A stretch of 52,262 nucleotides of DNA, taken from contig MNCI01025299.1 in the NCBI GenBank assembly GCA_015680685.1, forward strand, positions 5,560-57,821. The letters run 5' to 3'. This stretch comes from Gnetum montanum (lineage: Eukaryota; Streptophyta; Gnetopsida; Gnetales; Gnetaceae). A program made the translations under genes and the position numbers. The notes under the pieces were generated by a model. It was not told the origin of the DNA and did no database searches. It saw nothing but the letters and a program-made list of their open reading frames with translations. Of the stretch, positions 31,535 through 42,599 are shown piece after piece; position 1 is the stretch's first letter; each line of letters opens with the position of its first letter.

Positions 31535-32114
31535 CATGTGGAATGTTAGGAAATTTTTCATTTTCATCATTTCACATAAGAAGAGTTCATGTTATTTTTC
31601 TGTTAGATAACCTTTAGGAATTCCTATCTTTCTGACCACATGCTTGATTTGAGCCATTCTTAATTCCTTTATCTCACAAACTAATCATCTCAGTCATGGG
31701 GGTGAGTGTTTGCATAGTTTTTATGAAATATGCAAATTTTTCTAATTCTTGGAAGATCAATTAAGGGTAAGAACCATAAAATATAATAACATTTTGGTCC
31801 AACTTATATCAATAAACATAATGCTTCTTTCTAATTGATTATTCAAATACCTTTTAAATATTAAATCAAAGATAAGTGATGGATCATTAAGTTAAATTTT
31901 GTTTTAATTGATTTTTAAATTGTTAATTAAGGATTTTTCTGAGTAAGTGTTTTTTCTTTAATTAAAACTTTTTCAAACTCTATAATCTAAATTAAAAATA
32001 AAATTGATCATATCTACTACTTTTAATTAAAACTCAAAATTTGATAAAGGGTTATAAACCATTAGGAAGTTTTCTAGAATTTTTGGGTAATCTTGAATTT
32101 TCTGATGATTGTAG
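31535..32114 (+). other. Leader of aORF, element Y
   Basis: Noncoding DNA from the internal TATA box to the aORF start. Shares tcagtcatggggg (31692) with the A leaders (agtcatgg.gga near 6037) but is otherwise diverged and longer. No poly-C run here. Confidence 0.5.
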
Positions 32115-32145
32115 ATGACATTAAAAAGAATACTTGAAGTTGGGG
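32115..32145 (+). pseudogene. aORF of element Y, first ten codons
   Basis: ATGACATTAAAAAGAATAC at 32115 aligns with ATGGCCTCGAAACGTGGAC of A1, preceded in both by gtgattg/gatgattg and ag. After about ten codons the sequence runs into the gypsy-3 5' LTR; the apparent + ORF to 32351 is this chimera. The rest is at 44620-45383. Confidence 0.65.
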
Positions 32146-32960
32146 TGATGAGGACATCACCCAATCTATGTGATATTCTCAAAATATGTTTTTATGTGTG
32201 TCCTTTGTATCATAGATGTATTTATATTTTTGTATTGTTCTACATGTCTAAGAGACAAGAGAAGATAATTGGAAGTGCATCCTACTTGTACAACTTTCAG
32301 GAAGAGATTCAATCTTTGACAATTCACTCTATCAAAATGTCTCCAAGCTAGACAGTACATCTCTAGGTAGGCCAAGACATCATATGTAGAAGCCAGATAT
32401 CTCCAAAGATTACTAATAACTTGGTAGAGACATCTCCAACTAATGCAAGATTTCTCACTATGCTCTAAGATGTTTTCTTCAAGACGTCTCCTACAGGACA
32501 TCTCCCCTAAGTTTAAGATGTGTTCTCTAAGATTTGGTTGTTTCAAGAAAGACATCTCCTACTTCTCCAAGATGTCTTATACGGATTCAAACAGACTTTA
32601 ATTTGAATTCTAATTCAAGGGAAAGATGAAGGGTCACTTGGAAGAGACTATAAAAATGGATCCAAGCTTTTCATTTAAAAAGAGAGGTAAATCATGGGAG
32701 TGAATTCTAAGAGAGTATTAACTTCAATTGAGTTTCCATGCCATAAGGCTTTCAGCTATTGTGAGTTGTATCTTATGTGAGGAGTTATGAGGATGATTCT
32801 TGTGATTCCTAGTCCATCCTTGGGTAGTTTGCTTTTAGTCTTGTAATTTTATTATGATTTTTGTATGAATAAAGAACTATTTTTCTTTCTTATCTTAATT
32901 CATCTTGCAAGATTAAGGATTGGGATTGCACTTTTGGTAGTGAAGCATCGATCCTCATCA
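32146..32960 (+). repeat. 5' LTR of gypsy-3 with AGACATCT array
   Basis: 815 bp, TGATGAGGACATCACC to CGATCCTCATCA. Between 32335 and 32580 it holds about ten copies or near-copies of agacatct/agatgtct, mostly followed by cc. A TATA-type tataaaaa follows near 32650. Colinear with 43736-44614. Confidence 0.85.
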
Positions 32961-32962
32961 AA

Positions 32963-32975
32963 TTAGCATTAAATC
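32963..32975 (+). other. Primer-binding site of gypsy-3, tRNA-Met type (decayed)
   Basis: ttagcattaaatc against ttggtatcagagc: eight of thirteen agree, and four of the five changes are transitions. Followed by aatagg, as the gypsy-2 site is followed by atagg. Confidence 0.5.
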
Positions 32976-33300
32976 AATAGGATTTGAATATAATTGTTTC
33001 AAGGAAAGGAACGACTAAAATAATTCATAAGAATTCACTCTTTAAGTTTATTTTTCTTCGCAATTTTATTAATGTTAATTTCTATGATTAAATAGGTTCT
33101 AATCAGCCTTCTTTGATCAATTAGCATGATCAATAGAATTGGGTGTTGAAAAATCTCATTACTTAAGATACCCATTAACATTATTTAGTTAGGGTTTATG
33201 AGAATTATTTTGGTACTCCACTTTGGGTTGTAGGTACTCTTAATTCTTTTGTAATTTCTTATGCTTACTTGTTCAAATTTTCATTTAAGTTCACCTGATC

Positions 33301-33575
33301 ATAGCATCCAAGAAGAAGGATATGAAAGACTTGAGGGATGCACTCCATAATCTTATGGATAGAATGAAAAATCTTGAAGAAAAGAAAGATCAACCTCCAA
33401 CACTAAGAGAGCCTAGGCAAGATGCTAACTCTAAAATTTCTTCATCAAGGGATTCTTCATCAAGACAAGCATTCATTCCTTTTAGGGTTGAAGACATTTA
33501 GGAAGATAAAGGCTATGATGAAAACCCTCATTATCCGATTTTTGGGTAAGGTTCCATAGGTCGAAATTTCTAAGA
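33301..33575 (+). pseudogene. Gag N-terminus of gypsy-3
   Basis: Reading ASKKKDMKDLRDALHNL, then MDRMKNLEEKKDQPP, SSSRDSSSRQAFIPFRVED and KGYDENPHYPIFG. The opening ATA at 33301 may be a mutated ATG. A short helix (ALHNLMDRMKNLEEK) is followed by a Ser-rich linker, similar in place to the gypsy-2 N-terminus. The reading stops near 33575 where the foreign block begins. Confidence 0.6.
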
Positions 33576-33589
33576 GAGAGGAATAATGG

Positions 33590-34930
33590 ATCTACTTCCA
33601 ACCCAGATCACAAAATCATACTATTCTTACTCAAATCGCACAAATGCTCATTGATACATAGGAATTTTAATGAAGTAGAATGAGATTATGCCAACACGTA
33701 GCACACAAAAGTTTTACATTATTCACATCAAGATATGCTCTCAAGGAGGAAAACACTTCACCTAAGATCACTCTTGAAGATATAAGATAGCACTAAGGGA
33801 TGCTTAATTCAAGAATGCTTTCTAGGAGAAAGGTGCTTTGCTATAGATTTCTTTGAACTAATGCCTCTCGATGATTTACATACTTCTATTTATAGCTAAA
33901 TCCCAAGGCCTCAAGGCATTGTATCTAGAGCATACATTACCTAACTGCTTGATAGCTCAAAAGTGACTTTACAAAAGTAGTTTTTAGAAAAGTAAAGTAA
34001 CTCAAAAGTTACTTTTAGAAAAGTAAAGGATAATGCAATATGAAAAATATCAAAGGATAGATTCTTATGTATCACCTATGGAATCATAGCTACATGTGAC
34101 CACACTTCATCATCTATAGGAGGAGAGCTTCATATGCTTGGATTCATAGGAGTGGTAAGTTCTCCACACACATATTAGATTGCAATAGAGCCTCCATATT
34201 AACACATGGCTTGGATTCTTTGGTTGAGATTTCTAGGTTGTAAAGTATGAGGAACCAAAGAATAGACTTCATAATGGTAATAAATATCATGATGATCACT
34301 AGTATAGATATCATGATAAAAAGAAAAGCAATATAGAGCATTTCAATCAAGATGCTTGGAGACACAAGAGGTTAGGTAATAGGTAGGAGGTTCAAAGTAC
34401 CTTTGGATATAAGCACTTCAAGATTCAAGGTTCCCATAAAACAAACAATCTTGATTTGATTCATTTTGGCATTCATACAAGTGGTCCAGGTAGGAAGGAT
34501 AGCAACAAGTAGAATTATGACTAAATAGATTCCACCATTACCAAAAGGTTTCATTAGGGAGGATCCAAAGGTTTAGTTTGATTTTATATACATGTAGGAG
34601 ACAAGGCTAATATCTAACGTAATTAAAGGTATGTTTAGATGGATGAAAATAAAGAGTATGTAGCTCAAATTCTATGCATGTTCAAATTTGTTGGTTTGGA
34701 TTCAAATCAACAAGTCCTACATGATAGGTAACAAATAGGACCTTAGATGATGATGAGGCTTAGGAAATATTATAGATGAACCATTCATAACTTTCCTTTC
34801 ATTGATCCTAATGACCTTTGTATAAGATATTTTCCAAATAGTTTTCATTAGGATTACAAAACCTAAGATGTTTGTAAGACCTTAAGATCTAGCCTTCCCT
34901 TATTAACAGATCTACAAAATAAAATAGAAG
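33590..34930 (-). other. Possible intergenic/promoter part of the endogenous pararetrovirus
   Basis: Follows the viral RNase H end on the minus strand, where caulimovirids have their large intergenic region. A minus-strand TATAAATAG lies at about 33897-33889. No viral primer site recognised. The + strand of 34240-34560 also reads like old coding (KNRLHNGNKYHDDH) but matches no family I know. Limits are approximate. Confidence 0.3.
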
Positions 34931-34939
34931 ATAAACTCT

Positions 34940-35440
34940 AAGAGAGTTAACACTCTCTTGTTAGAAAGTCAACTAAAATATTATGTTTACTATTTATAAA
35001 TTCTGTAGCAAAATTGAAATTAGCTAAACATAAGGCCCATGGTATAAGGCTTATATGAGCAACCTTATTTAATGCTTTACTACTTAAGTATTTATTGAAG
35101 TGTTTAAGATCACTCCAAATAATATGTATATTTTGTAAAAAAATCATAATTCTTCAAAACCTTTAATAATAGTTAATAATTCTTTATGTAAATCGGCATC
35201 TAAAGACTTCCGTCAAGCATACCTACATATATAGATGACATTATTTTTTTGTTTCTTTAGGCTAGCTCCCTAAAATTCTTTTGAAGCATCTATTTCCAAG
35301 ATGAGCTTACCAGTTGTTGGTAGGTGTAATCTAGAAAGATGAGTACATTTTGATTTGATCTTTTGGACTATTTTTGTATGTTAAGATGTCCAAGAGGAAG
35401 GATTTTCACTCAGCTATTCATTTACAAGTTTTCAGTCCTT
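34940..35440 (-). pseudogene. Viral RNase H (endogenous pararetrovirus), decayed
   Basis: Begins with the EIDAS motif holding the first catalytic Asp (about 35310) and ends with DFLTREC (about 34950), a typical end of caulimovirid RNase H. Contains internal stops and a frame change near 35140. Confidence 0.7.
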
Positions 35441-36330
35441 GGCCAACTTTTTATAAAAACTAGAGACATAATTCACACATCCAAGAAAACATTAGAGTTA
35501 TATCTTATCTTTGATTTCATCAAGAAAGTTCTTGATTGATTTTAATATGTGTAGTTGTAACATGATCATTTCATTCTAGATTTTAAGACCTAAAAATTGG
35601 ATGAAACTCTAGGCTATTGTCATTTAAGTTGAAGAGAGTACTGATCAATTTTCAATAACTAAAGTCTTAAAGACTTGGAGAAGCTGAAGATGTTGTTTTG
35701 GATTTTTGCTCATAATTAAAATATCATCTATATAAATTAGGATAAAATTATATTTACTAAAAATATGATCCATACATTTCTAAAAGATAGGTGATGTCAT
35801 TTTAATACCAAAAGGGAGTATTATCCATTCGTAAAGGGTGTCTAGCACTGTGAAGGTAGTTTTCCACTTGCCTTTTGGGTTTACCCTAAATTTCTAGAAA
35901 CCTTATTTTAAATCAAACTTTCAATAAACATTAGTATGTAAAAGTATTTAAAAAAGATCATCCTTGTTTGGAATAGGATGTTGGATAGGTTTAATCAAAT
36001 CATTCAAGAGTTTATAATTTACAATTAAATGCTTCTTTCCCCTTATGTGTTTGGCCCTTTTATTTACATAGAATGTAGCATAAGTGAACATGTTGTTGCT
36101 TGACTGGACAATTTTCTTTTCTAGCAACAGGCCAATTTCTTAATCACATTCTACCTTTAGAAAGGAAGTCATTCCAATATGATGGACTTTGGTCTTGATC
36201 TTAATATTATCTTTCAATTCTATATTACACGCATGTTCTTTTTTATGTCTAAAAATAGTTGAATCATCACTCACTAGAGCAGGTAGGTCTTGTTTTATCT
36301 AGTCAAACTTAGTTTCTAATTTTTTGATAC
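35441..36330 (-). pseudogene. Viral reverse transcriptase (endogenous pararetrovirus), decayed
   Basis: The active-site YIDD is intact at 35734-35723 in the context ILIYIDDILIM. The connection segment FLGCVNYVSSFYKKLAKD (about 35490-35437) follows, as in caulimovirid polymerases. Stops and frame changes are frequent. The N-terminal limit is estimated. Confidence 0.78.
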
Positions 36331-36529
36331 TATTAATCATCCATTGACTATTTGGCTCTTGCTTTGAGGTCTATTGGGTGGGGAATCTACTAATATATTG
36401 GTTGTTTCTTTGTAGTTTAATACATGCTAATTCAATAAAGTCTAGGCTAATAGTGTAAGTTCCTAATGGCTTTAAATTATTTGTTCTTATTACTAAATCA
36501 TAAGACTTCATTTAGCAATGTATTATAGA

Positions 36530-36760
36530 AAGTTTAATGATCTTCTTACCTATCATAATAGGAATGCATGCTATATGTTGGCTAGCTACTTTTTGTGTGT
36601 TAAATTAGATGTAAGTCTTTGGAGCTTGTTTCCAAAGGTGAGTGGGTATAGCATGATACTTGGCTAAGGACACTTCTACACTAGAATCTATTAAAGCATC
36701 AATAGGATATGATTTATAATGTTTTAATTTTAATAAAGAGCATACATAATGGTACATTTT
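36530..36760 (-). pseudogene. Viral aspartic protease remnant
   Basis: Minus-strand reading with ALIDSSVEVSLAKYHAIP near 36710-36660: the D-[S/T]-G active site appears as DSS, so Gly is lost. Position just upstream of reverse transcriptase fits the viral polyprotein. Confidence 0.55.
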
Positions 36761-37262
36761 TTCTAGTGCTAGTATTAGTACTTACAGCTACTATAGGCAT
36801 AGCCTAGGTCTCCTTCTAGTGTTTCTCTCTTTGATAGCTCTCTTTAATTCATTCTAATTCTTCAATTTCATGTGTCATCATTTGAATAAATCTTTTCAAT
36901 TTTTTGATGTGTGTTTTTCTGAGTAAAGATTCATTCGATTTGGATTTTTGGAATTCAGAAGTAGGTGCTTGTGGATATCTTGTTTCTTTGTCTTCTTCTA
37001 GTGTTTCAAATAGTCCATCCCATTCTCCATTAGGTGATTGAGAATTAGGGAATTGGAACCATCATTCTCTAATTAACATTATTTGTTTAGCAAGTTCAAC
37101 CTCTTTGGCTTTGATACACCTTGTTAAGGCCATGATCTCATTGATTTCACTAATAGGAAACTTTGCCTTTTCTTTTTATAGATGTTTCATATCTTACTGA
37201 ATTATTTTTAAAACTAGGTCTTTTTCTACCAAATCAAGAGTCTATATTTATTTCTAGATTTT

Positions 37263-37481
37263 TCATGGAACAAACATAATCAACATCATCATCATCATTA
37301 TAAGGACATAATCATCATCATCATCATCATCATCATCATTAGAAGGATCATTGGAAGGGTTCTCTAGATCATAATCTAAATCACTAATTATGTAGTTTGA
37401 ATGCTCATCAGATTTGATTAAGATATCCCTAAGTTCTAAAGCTATGTTCTCATTTACTAAAAAATCATAATATTTATCCAA
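37263..37481 (-). pseudogene. Acidic segment with poly-Asp run
   Basis: ORF on the minus strand with about nine consecutive Asp encoded by a gat/tga trinucleotide repeat (+ strand atc repeat, 37310-37340). Acidic stretches flank the coat protein in caulimovirids, and this lies between the zinc knuckle and the protease. Repeat expansion after insertion is also possible. Confidence 0.4.
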
Positions 37482-37539
37482 TATATTATACTTGGTTTTA
37501 AAACTTACCTTTCATGGATATTTATATATATTTTTTGAT

Positions 37540-38080
37540 AAATTTCAAGAAAAGTAATTTCCTTGACATAGAAAGCATTGAATAAATTTTTTATCTTGTT
37601 TGGTTTTCCTACATTTGAACATACCATGGAAAACTTTCCTTGTTTTTATAGGACATCATTTTTTGATAGTGTTTCATTGGAAAAAATGTGTTTGTAGTTG
37701 TTTATGTTTATTTTAAGTTATTTCTTAGATGGTTTAAATCCATAATTCTCAAGGCATATTTTACATCAAAAAGAATATCCTAACTACGTCTCTATTTCCT
37801 TCATTTTCTTTTATGCCTATATGTCTTGACATATCATTTTGTTTATATGTTTGATGTATTATCTAATTTCACTAAATCTCATTGCCTCTACTATCCTACC
37901 ATCTTTGTGTAGGTCTTGTTGGTATTTTTCAAAGAAAGCTAGAGGGAAGGCTCCTATTAAATGTTCTTTAATAGTTCTATCATGTGTTAATTTCCCTCTA
38001 TAATACCAATCTTCCATGGATTTAAAAAATGGTTCTATATCTCTGATATCATCTAACTTTTCTCTAATCAATTTCTCACA
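37540..38080 (-). pseudogene. Coat-protein-like domain with decayed zinc knuckle
   Basis: ORF 38071-37859 (MEDWYYRGKLTHDRTIKEHL, then GAFPLAFFEKYQQDL) reads like the helical core of a caulimovirid coat protein. About 250 bases further (37610-37560) IQCFLCQGNYF is a zinc-knuckle remnant with Cys-x2-Cys retained and the His replaced. Assignment rests mainly on order and on the knuckle. Confidence 0.5.
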
Positions 38081-38709
38081 TTATTCATCATCATAATCTA
38101 TTATATTTCCAATAAATTCTTTAGTGATGGAACTTATAAAAAGATTGGTGATCCCTTAAGAAGTTGGACTCTTATCTCAGGATTAATTTGGTTCCACAAT
38201 CTTTGTAGATTTCCTAGGAAATTAAACATGTAGTTCTACATTGCATGTTTTGTTGTTTTTCTTTATAAGATTACTTTCCTATCTATAGCACCATTAATCC
38301 TATCTATCACCTTCTATCTCTCAAATGGATTGAGACCATCCATATTGTATTTGGGAGCTTTTTCACTCATCAATCATGAGGATACTTGATGATATTCTTC
38401 AGGATGAGCAACTAGAAAAGCTTCTTCTTCATGAGTTATTCCTTCTTATTCAAAATCCATGACTCAATAAATTCCCTTATTAGCATTTATCATTTTCCCC
38501 TTTTCCTTCTATGATACTATAAGGTTACTATGATTTTAACCTCTTATAGTTTTAGATTAACTATTTGGTGGAGAGTCTACATTCATGCCATATACTAGTA
38601 TATATGTAAGAGTTCTAGAACTTCCCATGGATTATTTGAAAACCCATCTTTGTACTATAGTATTAATCTTATTAATGTCCTATTTCCTTCTTACAACTTC
38701 ATTAAGGCA

Positions 38710-39228
38710 TCATCTTGTATTATATAATATGGAACTAAGATAAGAGTTGGTCCAATTTTGTAATTTTATAGTATCTACAAGTGGGTCTATGAAAATTTTT
38801 TGGTATAGGTTATGTGCTATTTGTTTTTTTTTTCTTTTTTGTTTAGGTGAATTTAATTCTAGATTGGAGGTATGTTCTCTATCCGAGCTTTTATCCAAAA
38901 TTACAATTTTCTCATTGGTGTTTATTTTTAATAGGGTGTCGCATTCAACACAATGAAATGATGTTCCATGTTTTAGTGTAGAAGGGTGGACACAAGATAT
39001 GTCTATTTGTTCTTCTATACAAACATAAGAAGGAATTATTACCTCTTGTGGTATGCTAGGGATATGTTCAGATGGTGTCTTAGAATTTTCACCATCATGT
39101 ATTTTCTTAACATTTGTTTTAACCCCTAATTCTTTGAAGAAATCTCTCAGTCTCTTCCAAATTCTATCCTCATTTTTTGGTTCTGGTTCTGGTTCAAAAA
39201 TCTTGAATGATCTTCTATGTGGTACCAA
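38710..39228 (-). pseudogene. Lys-rich region between movement and coat domains
   Basis: Longest open frame of the viral block (172 codons). Highly charged, with KRLRDFFKELGVKTNVKK, a CVECDTLL pair of Cys (with an earlier CIEEQIDISC) and PKQKRKKKQIAHNLYQK. No family recognised. Position suggests the linker between movement protein and coat protein of a single polyprotein. Confidence 0.45.
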
Positions 39229-39468
39229 GGAAGTAGGTAGTTTTAGTAGGATTCTCTTATTACTATTTTCTGGTGTGTCATCAATAGTAAACTAATCTAG
39301 TTCTATGAATCTAGATTTTTTAAGATTAACCTTATACTACTTACATTCTAATCTAGTAGGTTTTCGAGAGGTAAAAAATCATAGAAGTCTTCCAGTGTGT
39401 CATCTATCTAGGGATAAAGGATGTGTATTGGTAGATCTTCTATGTTAATATTTATACCATATTCAATA

Positions 39469-39870
39469 TTAGAAGATCCAACTAACATGGCTTGCTATCC
39501 AAATGAAAAACAAAGTTTTGATGCTAGTTGTTGAGAAGAGCTTGAAACATAATCTAGTTCCTATACTTGCATACATACTTCCATAATCCATTTCTACTAG
39601 AATATAAATGATTAACATTAATGCATTATAAAGATTTCTATCTCTAAGCACCAAAGTGAAATTAGGAAGAGTTACAACTAATGCATCACATTCTAGTCTT
39701 CCTTTCACCTATGTAGTAATAGCATCTTTGAAATGTTTGAATCTTTTATCTACAATAACTATCGAATATGAGTTGTGTAGGTGGTATTTAAAGTGGGGAT
39801 GGATATAAATATTATGTTTGACTATGTGAATGTAGTTATAACCTTTGTGTTTCCAATCCTCTATCTCCCC
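39469..39870 (-). pseudogene. Movement-protein-like domain (endogenous pararetrovirus)
   Basis: Minus strand: IVIVDKRFKHFKDAITT, a TAG stop, then the ORF 39708-39469 with LECDALVVTLPNFTLVLRD and NLYNALMLIIYI. The pattern of a hydrophobic strand, PNF, D-x-N and a further strand is that of the 30K-type movement protein of caulimovirids, which enables cell-to-cell spread. The N-terminal part is not readable beyond the duplicated 34-bp segment. Confidence 0.55.
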
Positions 39871-39951
39871 ACTACGAAGAAGTTCTCTTGTCTTCTACTT
39901 TGTGTCTTCTTTGGTTATTGACTATGTGAATGTAGTTATAACCTTTGTGTT
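39819..39951. repeat. 34-bp perfect direct repeat at the edge of the viral block
   Basis: ttgactatgtgaatgtagtt followed by ataacctttgtgtt occurs at 39819-39852 and, identically, at 39918-39951. The second copy ends where gypsy-3-like sequence seems to resume. Confidence 0.85.
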
Positions 39952-40436
39952 AAAAAATAAAAAGAGAAAGAAAGGGATATAAGGTGAAGCCCTAGACCTT
40001 AAAGGAATCCAAAGGAATAATTAAAGAGAGAATACCAATAAGAGCTAACATTATATTAGCCCCAAACATTAGATGAGGCTTTTGAATTGTCTCTTAAGGC
40101 TAAGAAGAAACTCCAAGGCTATAATAGAGGTACAAATCTTCTAAAGGAAAGGACTCAAAAGCTTCTAAAGGTGAGAAAGAAGCCAAGGAGAAGAAAAATA
40201 CCAAAGAAGACACAAAGTAGAAGCAAGAGAAGTTCGAGGAGGACCAAGATTCCAAGAAGGACTACTTCAAGAATGGAAGGGATCAAGAAAATGACTATGC
40301 ATCCAAAATTTAATGCTTCAATTATGGTGAAAGAGGCACAACAAATGGGAGGGAAAAAGCCAAAGATCTTCAAAGGAAAAGAGCTTCAAACCTTAGAAAA
40401 TAAGAATCCTCTAATGAAGGTAATCCTCATGTACAA
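39952..40436 (+). pseudogene. Gag C-terminal part of gypsy-3
   Basis: PKTLDEAFELSLKAKKKLQG (40060-40116) matches the gypsy-2 gag (PKTLDEAYDLALKVEKKL). A Lys-rich stretch follows, then a zinc-knuckle remnant CFNYGERGTT near 40313-40342 (second Cys replaced by Tyr, His by Thr), in a frame shifted from the Lys/Arg-rich 40087-40440 ORF. The middle of gag is missing across the viral block. Confidence 0.7.
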
Positions 40437-42000
40437 ATGATTGAAGATATTACTAAAATTAATTCTTTAGCAATTATAGAAAATGTAAATGACAATGAAG
40501 ATCTTAGAATAAGGATGCTCTTTATCATTGGAGCTAGGTGTCTAGATAGTAGTAAATGGATACACATTTTGATTGATAATGGTGCTCAAGAAAATGTGAT
40601 CTCTTCAAAGCCTATTTCTAAGCTTGGGTTGAAGACATTTCAACATCCTAGGAATCATAGAGTCCATTGGATTTCTACAGATCATTTTTAAGAGGTAAAA
40701 TGGAGATGTATTTTGTATTTCAAAATTGGATCCTTTAAAGACAAGGTACATAGTGATATCCTCCCAATTAATTGTGTTGATGTTATTTTGGGAAGACCAT
40801 TGAACTTTGATAACAAGGTTTCTGTTAGTGATGCAAGAAATGGTTGATTTTTCCCAATAGAAGATGAGATACATTAATTCATACCTATGACTTGGCAATA
40901 GTACAAGGAAAATATCCCTATTAATGCTTCATTGATCTTTCTGTGTGAGCAAGAATACCTACAAGAACATGAAGAGGCTAGGCATGGTTTTGTCATCATG
41001 TCAATGCTTTCAATAAGTCAAGAGGAGCATACAAATGAACTTTCTCTAGTGATGCAATGTTTGGCACTAAAATTTGCTAATTTTTTCAAGGGAAAATTAG
41101 AAGGACTTCTAGTAATGAGATTCATCCAACACCAAATAGACTTCATACTAGGAGCTACAATTCCAAATAAAAGAGCCTACCGCATGACTCCAAATCAGAG
41201 CGAAGAATTAAACAAGTAAGTGAATTACTCTCTAATGGTTTTATTAAGGAATCCATATCTCCTTGCATCGTTCCAATTGTGTTAGTTCCAAAAAAAGATA
41301 TCAATGAATTAAGGATGTGCATAGATTCTAAGACTATTGATCAGATTACTATCAAGTATAGATTTACTATTCCTAGAATGTATGACATTCACAATGTACT
41401 TGTCAATGCTGAGATTTTTTCTAAAATTTATTTAAAAAGTGGTTATTATCAAATAAGGATTATATGGGGAGATGAATAAAAATAACATTTAAAATACTAG
41501 ATGACTTATATGAATGGTTAGTCATGCTTTTTGGACTAATGAATGCTCCATTCACATTTATGAGGCTTATGCATGAGGTTCTATGAGATTTTATTCATAA
41601 ATGTTACATTGTTTCTTTGATGCTATTCTTGTATACAATTTTGGAGAAGAGGATTATGTACAACATTTAAGGATGATATGCTTCAAATTACAAGAGGAAA
41701 ATTTGGTGATAAATGCCAAGAAATGCCACTTTATGAAGAAATAAATTATGTACTTAGGTCATGTTATCTCCAAGAACCAAGTCAAGATGAAACCAAGCAA
41801 GATCAAGGAAATCAAAGAATGGCCTTAACCTAGGGATGTGGGAGAGCTGATATCTTTTCTTAGTTTAGCTAGCTTCTATAAGATATTTATTAGGAATTTC
41901 AATTCTATTACATGAACTATGCTCTCTTTCTTGATGAAAAATTCAACCTTTATGTGGAATAATAAGAAAATTTTTTTTAAGCATTAAAATAGAAAATTTA
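40437..42000 (+). pseudogene. Protease and reverse transcriptase of gypsy-3
   Basis: Protease: ILIDNGAQENVISSKPISKL, catalytic Asp at 40575, DNG in place of the usual DSG/DTG. Reverse transcriptase: MRFIQHQIDFILGATIPNKR, MLVPKKDINELRMCIDSK (41279), FSKIYLKSGYYQIRI, then after a frame change FFDAILVYN near 41610, HLRMICFKLQEENLVINAKK and ELISFLSLASFYKIFIRNF. The active site FFDA has lost the second Asp. It closely parallels gypsy-2. Confidence 0.85.
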
Positions 42001-42560
42001 TGTGCTCTGATTTTGGTAATTCCAAACTTCTCAAAACTTTTTAAAGTAGAGGTAGATGCAAGTGGGCTTGCTATTGGATATGTTATTTCTCAAGAAGGTA
42101 AGCCAATTGCATTCTTTTCTAAAAAATTATATGAATCTAGATAAAAGTATCATATATATGAAAGGTAGGTATATGCTTTACTTCAAGCCATTAAATATTG
42201 GAGACATTACTTGCTAGGATCAGAGTTTCTCTTATTTACTTATCATAGGTCACTTCAATTTTTGAATTCTCAAAAGAACTTAAGTACTAAGCATATTAAA
42301 TGGATAGAGAAATTGCAAGAGTTTCAATTTTTTTTTGAAACGTAAAAGTGATACAAGTAATGTGCTGGCAAATGATCTTTCAAGAATTCATGTTGTAAAT
42401 CACTTGATTCTTTTGGTGCTGATTTTGGAGAGGTTTGAATGGATCTTCATGCTCCATTATTTGGTAGAATGGATAGGTGGAGAGACAATCATCTATTGTA
42501 GGGCATCCTCTTCAAAAATGGTAAAATATATGTACTAAAATATGATTTCTAGTCAAAACT
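42001..42560 (+). pseudogene. RNase H of gypsy-3
   Basis: VEVDASGLAIGYVISQEGKP (42050) with the catalytic Asp retained, then IAFFSKKLYESR, YALLQAIKYWRHYLLGSEF and LNSQKNLSTKHIKWIEKLQE, ending VLANDLSRIHV (42360-42395), the usual end of gypsy RNase H (ADALSR). One frame break at a run of nine T near 42330. Confidence 0.85.
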
Positions 42561-42599
42561 TTTGAAAGAAAAGCATAATTGTAATATGGTTGGACACAT

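Larger units (their letters stand above)
33590..39951 (-). mobile_element. Endogenous pararetrovirus fragment (Caulimoviridae-like), minus strand
   Basis: Reading leftward from about 39950: movement-protein-like domain, a Lys-rich region, coat-protein-like domain with a zinc-knuckle remnant, an Asp-rich run, aspartic protease, reverse transcriptase, RNase H, then possible intergenic DNA. This order, with no integrase and with a movement protein before the coat protein, is that of a plant pararetrovirus and not of an LTR element. All parts are interrupted by stops and frame changes, so it is a dead copy. It lies inside the gag of gypsy-3. Genus uncertain; gymnosperms are known to carry such sequences. 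Confidence 0.72.

Noticed and set aside
32115-32351. + strand ORF of 78 codons
   Set aside because: It is the first ten codons of the Y aORF running into the gypsy-3 LTR, and the opposite 129-codon ORF (32166-32555) is wholly LTR sequence.
37290-37345. atc trinucleotide run as a coding microsatellite of host origin
   Set aside because: It lies within the viral block and encodes the poly-Asp run of a viral acidic segment; no host gene is near.
40155-40373. Minus-strand hydrophobic ORF that looks like a membrane protein
   Set aside because: It is the shadow of the Lys/Arg-rich gag segment on the + strand; Leu/Phe runs arise from the complement of Lys codons.
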